A DNA stretch of 64,000 bases from NCBI RefSeq assembly GCF_000156715.1, contig NZ_DS999316.1:358619-422618 (forward strand). The letters run 5' to 3'. Of this stretch, positions 26,313 to 34,788 are shown piece by piece. Within the stretch, counting starts at the first letter, position 1; the number at the start of each line of letters is the position of its first letter. A model generated the notes under the pieces. The model saw nothing but the letters and a program-made list of their open reading frames with translations. It ran no database searches and was not told the DNA's origin. The DNA is from Francisella philomiragia subsp. philomiragia ATCC 25015 (GTDB lineage: Bacteria > Pseudomonadota > Gammaproteobacteria > Francisellales > Francisellaceae). A program made the position numbers and the translations under genes.

Positions 26313-27031
26313 TGAAACATAAATTATTTTATAAGTTATTTATTTTATTTACATTTCTATTTATCACATTAGATAGCTTCGCAGAGAGTTTCAAACAGTA
26401 TAATGTTTATCTAATCCCAGATACTACAGCTGATAAATATGTTAAAGAATTTGATGATTCTTTAGATAAAACAAATGTACTAGAAAAATACAAGACTACT
26501 CCGTTTATCAAAAATCATCCAGTACATTTGACATTGTATTTAACAAGTTTTCAAAGCAAATATATTAAAGATATTAACAGTCAATTAGCTAATCTTGCTA
26601 AGAACACAGAACCATTTTATATAGAAACTACTGGGTTTAGTGCTGGTAAAAGTGGCTTTGTAATGCTTGATATCAAAAATTCTCAATCATTACAGCAATT
26701 ATCAAACTCTGTAATAAGTAACTTAGCAAAGTACAGAGATAAAGACTATCCTGCCCCAAGTTGGGTTAAATTCTATCCGAGTAAATTAGCATCTTTTGAA
26801 AAATATGGTTCACCTAATGCTTTTGCAGAATTTAATCCTCATATAAGTATATTAGCTGCTAATTTACAAACAGATCAAGAAAGAGATAGCTTTGACAAAG
26901 ATTTTAATGAAATTATCAAAGATACTAAATTAAAACCAATTAGCTTTAAGATTAAAGCAATCGGTTTTGGTGAAGTAGATGAAAATGGACAAGTAACTAA
27001 AACTCTACATATTTACAAACTAAATAAGTAA
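26312..27031 (+). CDS. Exported 2H phosphoesterase-like protein (2'-5' RNA ligase superfamily)
   Basis: A 239-residue protein with an N-terminal Sec signal peptide (FILFTFLFITLDSFA, cleavage after Ala24), so predicted to work in the periplasm or outside. The two catalytic motifs of the 2H superfamily are both present: His72-Leu-Thr74 in HPVHLTLYL and His177-Ile-Ser179 in NPHISIL. Family members cleave 2',3'-cyclic phosphates or 2'-5' bonds in RNA and nucleotides. The ATG overlaps the kinase-gene stop by one base (TAATG), so synthesis is coupled although this partner is exported. Confidence 0.8.
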   Translation: MKHKLFYKLFILFTFLFITLDSFAESFKQYNVYLIPDTTADKYVKEFDDSLDKTNVLEKYKTTPFIKNHPVHLTLYLTSFQSKYIKDINSQLANLAKNTEPFYIETTGFSAGKSGFVMLDIKNSQSLQQLSNSVISNLAKYRDKDYPAPSWVKFYPSKLASFEKYGSPNAFAEFNPHISILAANLQTDQERDSFDKDFNEIIKDTKLKPISFKIKAIGFGEVDENGQVTKTLHIYKLNK

Positions 27032-27066
27032 AATTGTATTCATAAAATAAATAGTAAGGAAATAAA

Positions 27067-28425
27067 ATGAGTAATAATCATTTTGATGTAATAAGTTTAG
27101 GTGGTGGTTCTGGTGGTATAGCTTCTGCTGTACAAGCTGCTAAGTTTGGTAAAAAAGTTGCAATTATCGAAAAACATGAACTCGGTGGTACATGTGTAAA
27201 TAGAGGTTGTGTACCTAAAAAAGCTATGTGGTATGGTGCTAATCTAGCAGAAGCTTTGAAACACGATGTCGCAGGCTATGGTTTTGACGTTGAAGTTAAA
27301 GGATTTAACTGGGCAAAGCTTAAAGAAAAAAGAGCTACTTACATAGGTAATATTCATGGTTTCTATGACAGGCTATTAGATAAATGGAACATTACCCATT
27401 TTAATAATTGGGGTAAGTTTAAAGATAACAAAACTATCGTACTTGATGATGGTACAGAGCTAACAGCAGATCATATCTTTATTTCTCCAGGTGCTTACCC
27501 TATTGTGCCAAAAAATATCGAAGGTTCTGGACTTGGTATCACATCTGATGAGTTTTTTGAATTAGAAGAAACTCCAAAAAAAGCTGTAATCGTTGGTGGT
27601 GGCTATATTGGTGTTGAGATCGCTGGAGTGCTAAATGCTCACGGTACAGATACAACTGTTATGGTGCGTAGAGATAAGCCATTGATGGAGTTTGATAATT
27701 GTATTAGTGATGCTCTGGTTGAATGTATGCAAATGACAAACCTAAATATCATGAATCATACAAATATCATTAAGGTTGAAAAAGCTGGTAGTACTCTAAA
27801 AATTACTACTGATACAGGTAAGGTTTTAGAAAATGTTGATACTCTAATATGGGCAACTGGTCGCGCGCCAAATACTCATAATTTAGGTATAGAAAACACC
27901 GATATAGAAATTACTGATAAAGGTATAATTCCTGCTAATGAATGGTCTGAAACAAATGTTAAAGGGGTGTACTCTTTAGGTGATGCTTCAGGCGTGCCAC
28001 AACTTACACCTGTAGCTATCAAAACAGGTAGATATCTAGCTCGTAGATTATTTAATGGTGAAACTAATCTAAAAGCTAATCTAGAATATATCCCAACTGT
28101 GATCTTCTCACACCCTGCTATTGGTACTGTAGGATTAACTGAAAAAGAAGCTAGAGATAAATATGGTGATGATAATGTAAAGATATACAAATCTCGCTTT
28201 ACAGCTCTATATTGTGCTATCTCGGGTCATAGAATGCCAACCGTTATGAAGCTAGTTGTAACAGGTGATAATGAAAGAGTTGTTGGATGTCATATGATTG
28301 GTATAAATGTTGATGAGATGCTACAAGGATTTGCAGTAGCTATCAATATGGGCGCTACAAAGCGTGATTTTGATGATACTATAGCTATCCACCCTACTAG
28401 CTCAGAAGAGCTTGTAACTATGTAA
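27067..28425 (+). CDS. gor: Glutathione-disulfide reductase
   Basis: FAD-dependent NADPH enzyme that regenerates reduced glutathione. The 452-residue protein has the FAD motif [20 protein letters not shown], redox site [19 protein letters not shown] (Cys pair CVNRGC typical of Gor), NADPH motif [22 protein letters not shown], and the C-terminal active-site His in [14 protein letters not shown]. The sequence ends exactly at the SSEELV(T)M hallmark. AAGGA precedes the ATG. gshB lies elsewhere in the window (62371-63345). Confidence 0.95.
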   Translation: MSNNHFDVISLGGGSGGIASAVQAAKFGKKVAIIEKHELGGTCVNRGCVPKKAMWYGANLAEALKHDVAGYGFDVEVKGFNWAKLKEKRATYIGNIHGFYDRLLDKWNITHFNNWGKFKDNKTIVLDDGTELTADHIFISPGAYPIVPKNIEGSGLGITSDEFFELEETPKKAVIVGGGYIGVEIAGVLNAHGTDTTVMVRRDKPLMEFDNCISDALVECMQMTNLNIMNHTNIIKVEKAGSTLKITTDTGKVLENVDTLIWATGRAPNTHNLGIENTDIEITDKGIIPANEWSETNVKGVYSLGDASGVPQLTPVAIKTGRYLARRLFNGETNLKANLEYIPTVIFSHPAIGTVGLTEKEARDKYGDDNVKIYKSRFTALYCAISGHRMPTVMKLVVTGDNERVVGCHMIGINVDEMLQGFAVAINMGATKRDFDDTIAIHPTSSEELVTM

Positions 28426-28434
28426 GGAAATCTT

Positions 28435-28755
28435 ATGATATTGACTACAGCTGATACTCTTGGTAAAAGAGAAATCATAGAATATAAGGGTTTAGTTACA
28501 GGGATAATTGTGCGAACTCCAACTATAACTCAAGGGATATTGGGTGGACTAAAAAATATAATAGGAGGAAAAAATACCTCTTATACTAATGTCTGTAAAG
28601 AAGCTAGATTACATGCTGAGCAAGAGATGATAAATCAAGCTCAAGAGTTAGGTGCTAATGCTATAGTAGCTATTCGATATGACTCAAGTAGTTTAGGTGG
28701 AACTACTAGTGGTACAGAGGTCTTTTGCTATGGCACTGCTGTTGTTATCAGGTAA
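28435..28755 (+). CDS. YbjQ/UPF0145 family protein
   Basis: A 106-residue protein matching the YbjQ (UPF0145, 'heavy-metal-binding domain') family: opening [20 protein letters not shown], helical [20 protein letters not shown], then IVAIRYDSS and CYGTAVVIR. Members assemble as pentameric rings; biochemical role is unclear. It is only 9 nt after gor and probably co-transcribed with it. Confidence 0.88.
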   Translation: MILTTADTLGKREIIEYKGLVTGIIVRTPTITQGILGGLKNIIGGKNTSYTNVCKEARLHAEQEMINQAQELGANAIVAIRYDSSSLGGTTSGTEVFCYGTAVVIR

Positions 28756-28850
28756 TATATTAAACCTATATTAAGTCATATTGAATAAAAATATAATCCT
28801 TCCTATTATTTATTATTGTTTTTACAGCTTAAATATTCTATGATGAATTT

Positions 28851-28878
28851 TTGACCTTTTTCAAAGGTTATTTATATT
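28851..28878 (+). promoter_or_regulatory. Promoter with embedded inverted repeat ahead of the peptide transporter
   Basis: TTGACC (28851-28856) and TATATT (28873-28878) are separated by 16 bp. A perfect dyad ACCTTT-TTC-AAAGGT (28854-28868) overlaps the -35 end and spacer, a position where a repressor would block RNA polymerase. The start GTG is 22 bp downstream. Confidence 0.45.
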
Positions 28879-28899
28879 GTTCAAAATAGGAGAATAATT

Positions 28900-30435
28900 G
28901 TGACTATAAATGATGTGAGTCATTCGAAAAAAAGTAATCTTACCCCTTTTTGGGTTCTATGGACATTAGAGTTATGGGAAAGATTTGGTTATTATGGTCT
29001 TCAGGCAATATTAGCTATATACTTTGCTAAGAAGTTAGGCTTCAGTGAATCTGAAGCAATGTTGATCTTCGGTTCTTTTTCAGCATTATTATATGGTGGT
29101 CCATTAATTGGTGGATGGATTGGTGATAACTATTTGGGTGCTAAGCGTACGATATTTATTGGTGCAGGAATTTTATTTTTATCTTACCTATCTCTAAGTT
29201 TTAGTACAGCTATAGCTGATTTATTAAACAGTACAGAAAAAACTATCGTAATGTACTCATTAGCAGGTGTTGCTATTGGGGGCGGGTTATTTAAAGCTAA
29301 TCCTACTTCTTTGATTTCAAAATTATTTGAAAAAGGCGATCCAGCTCTAGATGGTGCTATGACTTTATACTATATGGCGGTTAATATTGGTTCATTTGTA
29401 TCTATGCTTATAACACCAGTATTAGCAGCAAAATATGGCTATCTACATGCTTTTTTATGTTCAGCGTTTGGGATGTTTCTTGGTTTGATTAGTTATACTG
29501 TTTTCTATCCAAAAATTCAAAGAATTGCTACAGAAGCTGGTAAGCAAAAGATGTCTTGGATGAAAGTCTTTGTAGTCATTATAGGAGCTTGTATAGCTAT
29601 ATTTATTACAGGTAATATTCTAGAAGATACTACTTTATGTACTAGTATAGTTGTTGTAATCGCGATACTAGCACTAATATACTTCTTTATGCAAATGTTC
29701 AAACAGTCTGAGCATGAAAGAAAAAGAATGTTAGTAGCTCTAATATTGATTGTTCAAGGAATTATCTTCTTCGTACTATACCAACAGATGCCTACTTCAC
29801 TTAATTTCTTTGCCGTTAATAATGTTAACCCTCACTTCTTAGGTATGACTGTTCATGGTGAACAATGGCAGGTACTTAATCCATTAGTGATTGTATTAAT
29901 GTCACCTTTATTATCTGTAATATATAAGAAAATACCTGGTACGCATGTAACAAAATTCTGTTTTGGTATGACACTATGTGCTATGGCATTTTTAGTACTA
30001 TACTTTCCACAGTTTACAGCTACTGATGGCATTGTATCCGGATGGTGGTTAGTTGCTAGTTATTTCTTCCAATCTACTGGAGAGCTTTTAATCTCAGCGT
30101 TGGGATTATCTATGGTTGCTGAGCTATTCCCTCGTAAGATGAGTGGATTTGCCCTTGGAATGTGGGCTCTAACAACAATGGTCGCTGGTCCTATTGGTGG
30201 TTATGTAGGTGCCTTGACTGCTCCTGCAGAGGGTATTGTATTTACAAAAGTAGAAGGTCTAGCAGTCTATGGACATGTATTTTTAACTATAGGAATATTT
30301 GTAACAGTAATCGCAGCTATTATGTGGATTGCTCGCGGATGGTTAAATTCTATCATTGAAAGTACGAGAGTACATTTCGTATCTGAGAACACTCATGGAA
30401 TGCATGAAGAGACTTCGGTATTACCTACAAAATAA
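28900..30435 (+). CDS. POT-family proton-coupled oligopeptide transporter
   Basis: Inner-membrane di/tripeptide:H+ symporter of the PTR2/POT family (DtpA-like). The 511-residue protein has 12-14 membrane segments. The first helix carries the ExxERFxYY motif as LELWERFGYYGLQAI, followed by GGWIGDNYLGAKRTI, GGGLFKANPTSLISKLFEKG and YYMAVNIGSF. Initiation is at GTG (28900) with AGGAGAA 6 nt upstream. The gene ends 1 nt from the convergent rhlE stop. Peptide import fits an intracellular, amino-acid-scavenging lifestyle. Confidence 0.92.
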   Translation: MTINDVSHSKKSNLTPFWVLWTLELWERFGYYGLQAILAIYFAKKLGFSESEAMLIFGSFSALLYGGPLIGGWIGDNYLGAKRTIFIGAGILFLSYLSLSFSTAIADLLNSTEKTIVMYSLAGVAIGGGLFKANPTSLISKLFEKGDPALDGAMTLYYMAVNIGSFVSMLITPVLAAKYGYLHAFLCSAFGMFLGLISYTVFYPKIQRIATEAGKQKMSWMKVFVVIIGACIAIFITGNILEDTTLCTSIVVVIAILALIYFFMQMFKQSEHERKRMLVALILIVQGIIFFVLYQQMPTSLNFFAVNNVNPHFLGMTVHGEQWQVLNPLVIVLMSPLLSVIYKKIPGTHVTKFCFGMTLCAMAFLVLYFPQFTATDGIVSGWWLVASYFFQSTGELLISALGLSMVAELFPRKMSGFALGMWALTTMVAGPIGGYVGALTAPAEGIVFTKVEGLAVYGHVFLTIGIFVTVIAAIMWIARGWLNSIIESTRVHFVSENTHGMHEETSVLPTK

Positions 30436-31773
30436 TTAATCTTGAGCCTTTGGCTTTCTGACACTTTTATTCTGATGAATTTTTTGTTTTATTTTTTTTG
30501 CAAAATCTTTATTATGATTTGAGCTTTTCTTTTGACTAGTGTTTTTATTATTTTTATTTGCTCTCTTTGTAGCTATTATTTTAACTTCATCAATTTTTTT
30601 AGCCTTAGTTTTGCGCGACATACTTGTAATAGGCACATTATGAGTAGCCTCAAAACCTTCTAACTCTTCTCGTGGTAATAAATGCCCAATTAAATGTTCT
30701 ATATTTGATAGTGATTCAACTTCATCTGCGCTTACTAAAGAAATAGCTAGACCATCTTGCCCTGCTCTACCAGTTCTACCTATTCTATGGACATAATCTT
30801 CAGCTACATTTGGTAGATCAAGATTGATCACACATGGCAGTTGCGCGATATCAATTCCTCGTGCTGCGATATCAGTTGCAACTAAGACATTTATATCTTT
30901 GGATTTGAAATCTGCTAATGCCTTTGTTCTAGCTGTTTGGCTTTTATTACCATGTATTGCACTACTTGTTATACCAGCATTATTTAGTTTCTCTGATATC
31001 TTATTAGCACCATGCTTTGTACGTGAAAAAACCAAAACCTGATGTAGATCTTGATCTTTTATTAGTGAAATCAAAGCATTAATCTTAGTTGATTTATCTA
31101 GTGTATAAATTTTCTGAGTAATCTTTTTGACTGTTGTATTTACAACATCAGCTGATACTGATTGAGGATTATCAAGAAACTCATTTGCAAGACTTGTTAT
31201 TTCTGGTGAAAATGTAGCTGAGAACATTAATGTTTGTAACTTTTTTGGTAAAAGCTTATGGATTCTTTTTAAATCATTAATAAAACCCATATCTAACATT
31301 CTGTCTGCTTCGTCTAAAACAAATGTATTTAAGCTATCAAATTTGAGAGCATTTTGACTATATAAATCAAGCAATCTACCTGGAGTAGCTATCAAAATCT
31401 CAACTCCTTTGCGTAACTTCATCATTTGAGGATTGATACTAACACCACCAAAAACCACTGCTGAACGAATATGAGTATTCGCTGCATATATTTGAATTTG
31501 TTCTTGTATTTGTGCTGCCAACTCTCTTGTTGGAGTTAGGATTAGAGTTTTGATTCGATTTGCTTGAGCTTTTGGTTGATCAAGAAGTCTTTGGATAATC
31601 GGTAATGTGAAGCCTGCTGTCTTGCCTGTTCCTGTTTGGGCAGATGCCATGACATCATTACCTTTTAGAACTAATGGAATCGCTTTGGCTTGAATTGGAG
31701 TTGGTTTTGTATAGCCTTTTTTTTCTAAAGCGCTACATATCAAAGGATTTAAACCTAAATCTGAGAATTGCAT
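30436..31773 (-). CDS. rhlE: DEAD-box ATP-dependent RNA helicase (RhlE type)
   Basis: RNA helicase involved in ribosome assembly or RNA turnover. Core motifs are complete: Q motif with KPTPIQ, Walker [37 protein letters not shown], and [14 protein letters not shown] Lys/Asn-rich basic tail (about 80 residues) is typical of RhlE. I prefer the ATG at 31771-31773 ([10 protein letters not shown]), which aligns with family starts and has GGAA 11 nt upstream; an ATG ten codons earlier (31803) has no visible ribosome binding site. It is divergent from folE. Confidence 0.92.
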   Translation of the reverse strand: MQFSDLGLNPLICSALEKKGYTKPTPIQAKAIPLVLKGNDVMASAQTGTGKTAGFTLPIIQRLLDQPKAQANRIKTLILTPTRELAAQIQEQIQIYAANTHIRSAVVFGGVSINPQMMKLRKGVEILIATPGRLLDLYSQNALKFDSLNTFVLDEADRMLDMGFINDLKRIHKLLPKKLQTLMFSATFSPEITSLANEFLDNPQSVSADVVNTTVKKITQKIYTLDKSTKINALISLIKDQDLHQVLVFSRTKHGANKISEKLNNAGITSSAIHGNKSQTARTKALADFKSKDINVLVATDIAARGIDIAQLPCVINLDLPNVAEDYVHRIGRTGRAGQDGLAISLVSADEVESLSNIEHLIGHLLPREELEGFEATHNVPITSMSRKTKAKKIDEVKIIATKRANKNNKNTSQKKSSNHNKDFAKKIKQKIHQNKSVRKPKAQD

Positions 31774-31904
31774 GAATTTTTTATTTCCGGTATTTTTTAG
31801 CATAGCTATATTAACACTAATAGCCTCTATTTACTCTATAAAGATGAGTTATTAAATAATATAATACTTAAAGCCCATTTAATTAAATTGAAAACTAATA
31901 AAAC

Positions 31905-32525
31905 ATGAATGATAAATACTGTTCTAAGCTAGGTAGAGATGTACAACAACATCTCATAAAATTAGGTCTAGAACAAGCTAGAAATTTTGAACTTGATAAC
32001 GATGCTAAAATTGCTAAGATCTCAAAAGCATATCGTGAAATATTAGATGCTCTAGGCTTACAGACACATGAATTTGAAAAAACACCTTTTAGAGTAGCTA
32101 GGATGTTTACTCAAGAAGTATTCAATGGCTTAGATTATGCTAATTTTCCAGCTTGTGCATTATATGAGAATGAATTTAAGTATGAAGGAATACTTACACA
32201 AAAAAATATAACTATAATGTCATTTTGTGAGCATCATTTTGTGCCATTTGAAGGTATTGCTGAAGTTTCATTTATTCCTAAAAATAATAATATTATAGGC
32301 TTATGTCGTATCAATAGTATTTGCAACTTTTTTTCAAGACGTCCACAAATACAAGAAAGAATGACTGCTCAAATATTTGAAACTCTAAAATTCATCCTCT
32401 CAACAGATGATGTAAGTGTAAAGATAAAAGCAAAACACACTTGTGTATCATTTAGAGGTACAAATAATCAAAACTCTGAAACATACACCGAAATGCTTGG
32501 TGGTGTCTTTGCTAAAAAAGAATGA
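31905..32525 (+). CDS. folE: GTP cyclohydrolase I
   Basis: First step of folate synthesis: GTP to 7,8-dihydroneopterin triphosphate. The 206-residue protein has the zinc/active-site motif FCEHHFVPFEG, the central SICNFFSRRPQIQERMTAQI, and the second Cys in KHTCVSFRG. The N-terminal helix region (ISKAYREILDALGLQ) and the substrate entry KTPFRVARMF are standard. It lies 6 kb from the other folate genes. The YdcF-like gene starts 7 nt after its stop. Confidence 0.94.
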   Translation: MNDKYCSKLGRDVQQHLIKLGLEQARNFELDNDAKIAKISKAYREILDALGLQTHEFEKTPFRVARMFTQEVFNGLDYANFPACALYENEFKYEGILTQKNITIMSFCEHHFVPFEGIAEVSFIPKNNNIIGLCRINSICNFFSRRPQIQERMTAQIFETLKFILSTDDVSVKIKAKHTCVSFRGTNNQNSETYTEMLGGVFAKKE

Positions 32526-32532
32526 TTCTAAA

Positions 32533-33228
32533 ATGAGTAGTTTATTAAATATTGGATTTTTATTTTTTATTATCCTAATAATTGTTTGTATATTTGCAAC
32601 AGGCTATCTTAGATATTTTGTTATCATTGTAACAATTATCTACTATCTTGTGGGTAATGGCCTTATTGCTAATATCTTGGCTAAACCTATTAGATTAGAA
32701 TCTACAGATATTAAACAATGTGCGAATACCAAAGCTATAATATTATTAGGAGCTGGTATCAATCAAGCATTTGATAAATTAGAACCTAGCCTCAGTGCTT
32801 ATGATCGTATTCTCAAAACTGCTGAGGTCTATAACCAATATCCTCAAGATATCATAATAAGTGGTGGCTCTCCATCTGGTTATAAATTATCAGAAGCTGA
32901 AGTTTATGCTGATATTCTCTATAAGTTAGGAATTCCTAAATCAAAAATAAGATTAGAAAAACAATCTAAAAACACTTACGAGAATGCTCAATTTACCAAA
33001 AAGATTTTAAGCGATCACAATAATACATATTGCTTAATCACTGGGGGTATCCATTACCAAAGAGCTAAATTAATTTTTGATAGCTTCAATATAAATACAA
33101 TAAACATAGCTTCATCTAAATTAGCTCCCGAAATAAGTTTTTTGCCTAGTGCATATAGTTTTTATATAACACAGGCAATAATTCATGAGTATTTAGGAAT
33201 TATTAAATTTTACTTATCCGTTAAATAA
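32533..33228 (+). CDS. YdcF/ElyC-like DUF218 membrane protein
   Basis: A 231-residue protein with two N-terminal membrane segments, then a DUF218 Rossmann-like domain. Visible family motifs are KAIILLGAGINQAF, ISGGSPSG, SEAEVYADILYKLGIPKSKI, SKNTYENAQF and the VTGG-like LITGGIHYQRAKLIF. E. coli relatives (SanA, ElyC, YdcF) act in envelope or peptidoglycan homeostasis in undefined ways. The start is the ATG at 32533, 7 nt after folE. An in-frame ATG 90 nt upstream lies inside folE and would add a non-homologous extension. Confidence 0.85.
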   Translation: MSSLLNIGFLFFIILIIVCIFATGYLRYFVIIVTIIYYLVGNGLIANILAKPIRLESTDIKQCANTKAIILLGAGINQAFDKLEPSLSAYDRILKTAEVYNQYPQDIIISGGSPSGYKLSEAEVYADILYKLGIPKSKIRLEKQSKNTYENAQFTKKILSDHNNTYCLITGGIHYQRAKLIFDSFNINTINIASSKLAPEISFLPSAYSFYITQAIIHEYLGIIKFYLSVK

Positions 33229-33265
33229 AGGAATATTCTAATTTCATTAAAACATCAACCCAAGA

Positions 33266-33293
33266 TTGAAGAAAGATTTTAAAACTATATAAT
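33266..33293 (+). promoter_or_regulatory. Sigma-70-like promoter upstream of the exported barrel protein
   Basis: TTGAAG (33266-33271), a 16-bp spacer and TATAAT (33288-33293) lie 35 bp upstream of the ATG at 33329. A second TATAAT-like element follows at about 33305. Confidence 0.5.
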
Positions 33294-33328
33294 GGTATAA
33301 ATGTTATAATTTTATATTGTGGAATGAT

Positions 33329-33748
33329 ATGTTCAAAGAAATGTTACTGAAAGTCGCAATTATATTTGGTCTGACCATTGGTATGCTTTTTTTGCTTTTA
33401 GATACTTCTGATGCTCATGCTGTAAGCAATCCACCTATTTTAGAGATAGTCTCGTTCGAAACCTCTAAAGATACTTCTACTCAACAAGTACTAGATTTAT
33501 CTAATAAAGTAACTCAAGACTTAAAAAACTACGAGGGATTCATAAAGAGAACCCTAACACAAAATACTAAAAACCCAAATGAATGGGTTGATATCATCGA
33601 ATGGAAATCTATAGATGATGCTCATACAGCTATGAATCAAGCTCTTAAAAATAAAGATGTAAAAGCTTTTCTTAAATTAATGAAAAATGGTTCTAGAGTT
33701 TATCAAACTAAATCAGAATATTTGAGTATTCAATCTCAGGCATCTTAA
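33329..33748 (+). CDS. Small exported or membrane-anchored protein with ABM-like fold
   Basis: A 139-residue protein with one N-terminal hydrophobic segment (MLLKVAIIFGLTIGMLFLLL) and a possible cleavage after DAHA. The mature part has the beta-alpha-beta pattern of ABM/dimeric alpha-beta barrel proteins: ILEIVSFETSKD, a helix DLSNKVTQDLKNYEGFIKRT, and EWVDIIEWKSIDDAHTAMNQ, where E-W-K-S-x-x-x-A is characteristic. ABM proteins include monooxygenases and haem-related enzymes, but most are uncharacterised. I start at ATG 33329 with a weak GTGGA ahead; a TTG four codons upstream is possible. It precedes the exported nitrilase by 40 nt. Confidence 0.65.
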   Translation: MFKEMLLKVAIIFGLTIGMLFLLLDTSDAHAVSNPPILEIVSFETSKDTSTQQVLDLSNKVTQDLKNYEGFIKRTLTQNTKNPNEWVDIIEWKSIDDAHTAMNQALKNKDVKAFLKLMKNGSRVYQTKSEYLSIQSQAS

Positions 33749-33788
33749 GGTCTAAAAAGTCAATTACTTTTACAGGAGAGTAATTAGA

Positions 33789-34718
33789 ATGATTAAACAT
33801 CTAAAATATCTGATACTAATTATTATATCTATTAGCAGTTATGGATATAGCCAAACAATTAATATTGCTGCTGCGCAGATGCTAATCAAACAACAGTCTT
33901 TTGATGAGTTTGCCAATGATATGAATAGACTAACTAAGCAAGCTAAAGACCAAGGAGCTGAAATTGTAGTTTTTCCTGAAGATAACACGATAAACTTAAT
34001 TGATGATTTACCATGGAATAAGCAAAGCATAATCAAACTTAGCGAGTATTATAGTCAAACTAGAAACTTAATAGCTAATCTAGCTAAAAAGTACCAGATA
34101 ATTGTTATAGGTGGAACTATTGCTAAAAACAACAAAGATAAAATATCTAATACTGTTTTAGTAGGTTTGCCCAACGGGCAAGTAATAGAAAATGATAAAA
34201 TTTATCTAACTCCAGAAGAAAGAAATGTTGGCTATAATAAGTTTGGTAAAAATATATTAGTACTAGATTATAAAGGCACTAAAATTGCTGTTGTAATATG
34301 TTATACAAGTGAATTTCCGAATGTCTCTGAACAACTCTCAAAAATTAAGCCAGATATTATAATCGCACCATCTTACACCAATGATTTGTACGGTTTAAAT
34401 AGAGTTCATACTGCAATGAAAATGCTATCTATCCAAAATTTTGCATATGGTATGGTAGTAGGTATGGCTTCAGGCTTAGATAAACAAAATACCCAAGGAG
34501 TTGATGGAGTAAGTCAAATAATTTTTACATCTCCTCAGAATAAAGCTTTTAAACTCAATCATTTAAATATGGGTAATTTCAATAAAGAAGATGTAGTTAT
34601 AGAAAAATTAGATATTACAAAATTACACCAAGCTCGTAAGAATTATGATGCATTCCCTAACGCAGATATTAAATATAATCCAACACTATCGACTAAATCA
34701 GTATCTATAGCTCAATAG
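33789..34718 (+). CDS. Exported nitrilase-superfamily (carbon-nitrogen) hydrolase
   Basis: Amidohydrolase of the nitrilase superfamily. The 309-residue protein carries the catalytic triad in place: Glu64 (VVFPEDN), Lys137 (ENDKIYLTPEE, with structural Glu143) and Cys171 (AVVICYTSEFP). An N-terminal hydrophobic segment (LKYLILIIISISSYGYS) looks like a Sec signal, which is unusual because most members are cytoplasmic (Lnt has multiple membrane helices instead). A strong AGGAGAG lies 9 nt upstream of the ATG. Substrate unknown; an omega-amidase, carbamoylase or amide-scavenging role in the periplasm is conceivable. Confidence 0.83.
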   Translation: MIKHLKYLILIIISISSYGYSQTINIAAAQMLIKQQSFDEFANDMNRLTKQAKDQGAEIVVFPEDNTINLIDDLPWNKQSIIKLSEYYSQTRNLIANLAKKYQIIVIGGTIAKNNKDKISNTVLVGLPNGQVIENDKIYLTPEERNVGYNKFGKNILVLDYKGTKIAVVICYTSEFPNVSEQLSKIKPDIIIAPSYTNDLYGLNRVHTAMKMLSIQNFAYGMVVGMASGLDKQNTQGVDGVSQIIFTSPQNKAFKLNHLNMGNFNKEDVVIEKLDITKLHQARKNYDAFPNADIKYNPTLSTKSVSIAQ

Positions 34719-34788
34719 AAAGATTTCATTAGAATAACTTAAGTTTTAGGCTATAATTTCTATACAGATTTAAATTTAAAAATTAGCT

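Noticed and set aside
30436-30480. AGCC-TTT-GGCT hairpin at the POT/rhlE convergent junction as a terminator
   Set aside because: It is part of the rhlE C-terminal coding sequence and no T tract follows the stem.
32443-32532. Upstream start for the YdcF-like gene inside folE
   Set aside because: The extension overlaps folE coding DNA and lacks similarity; ATG 32533 starts directly at the first membrane segment.
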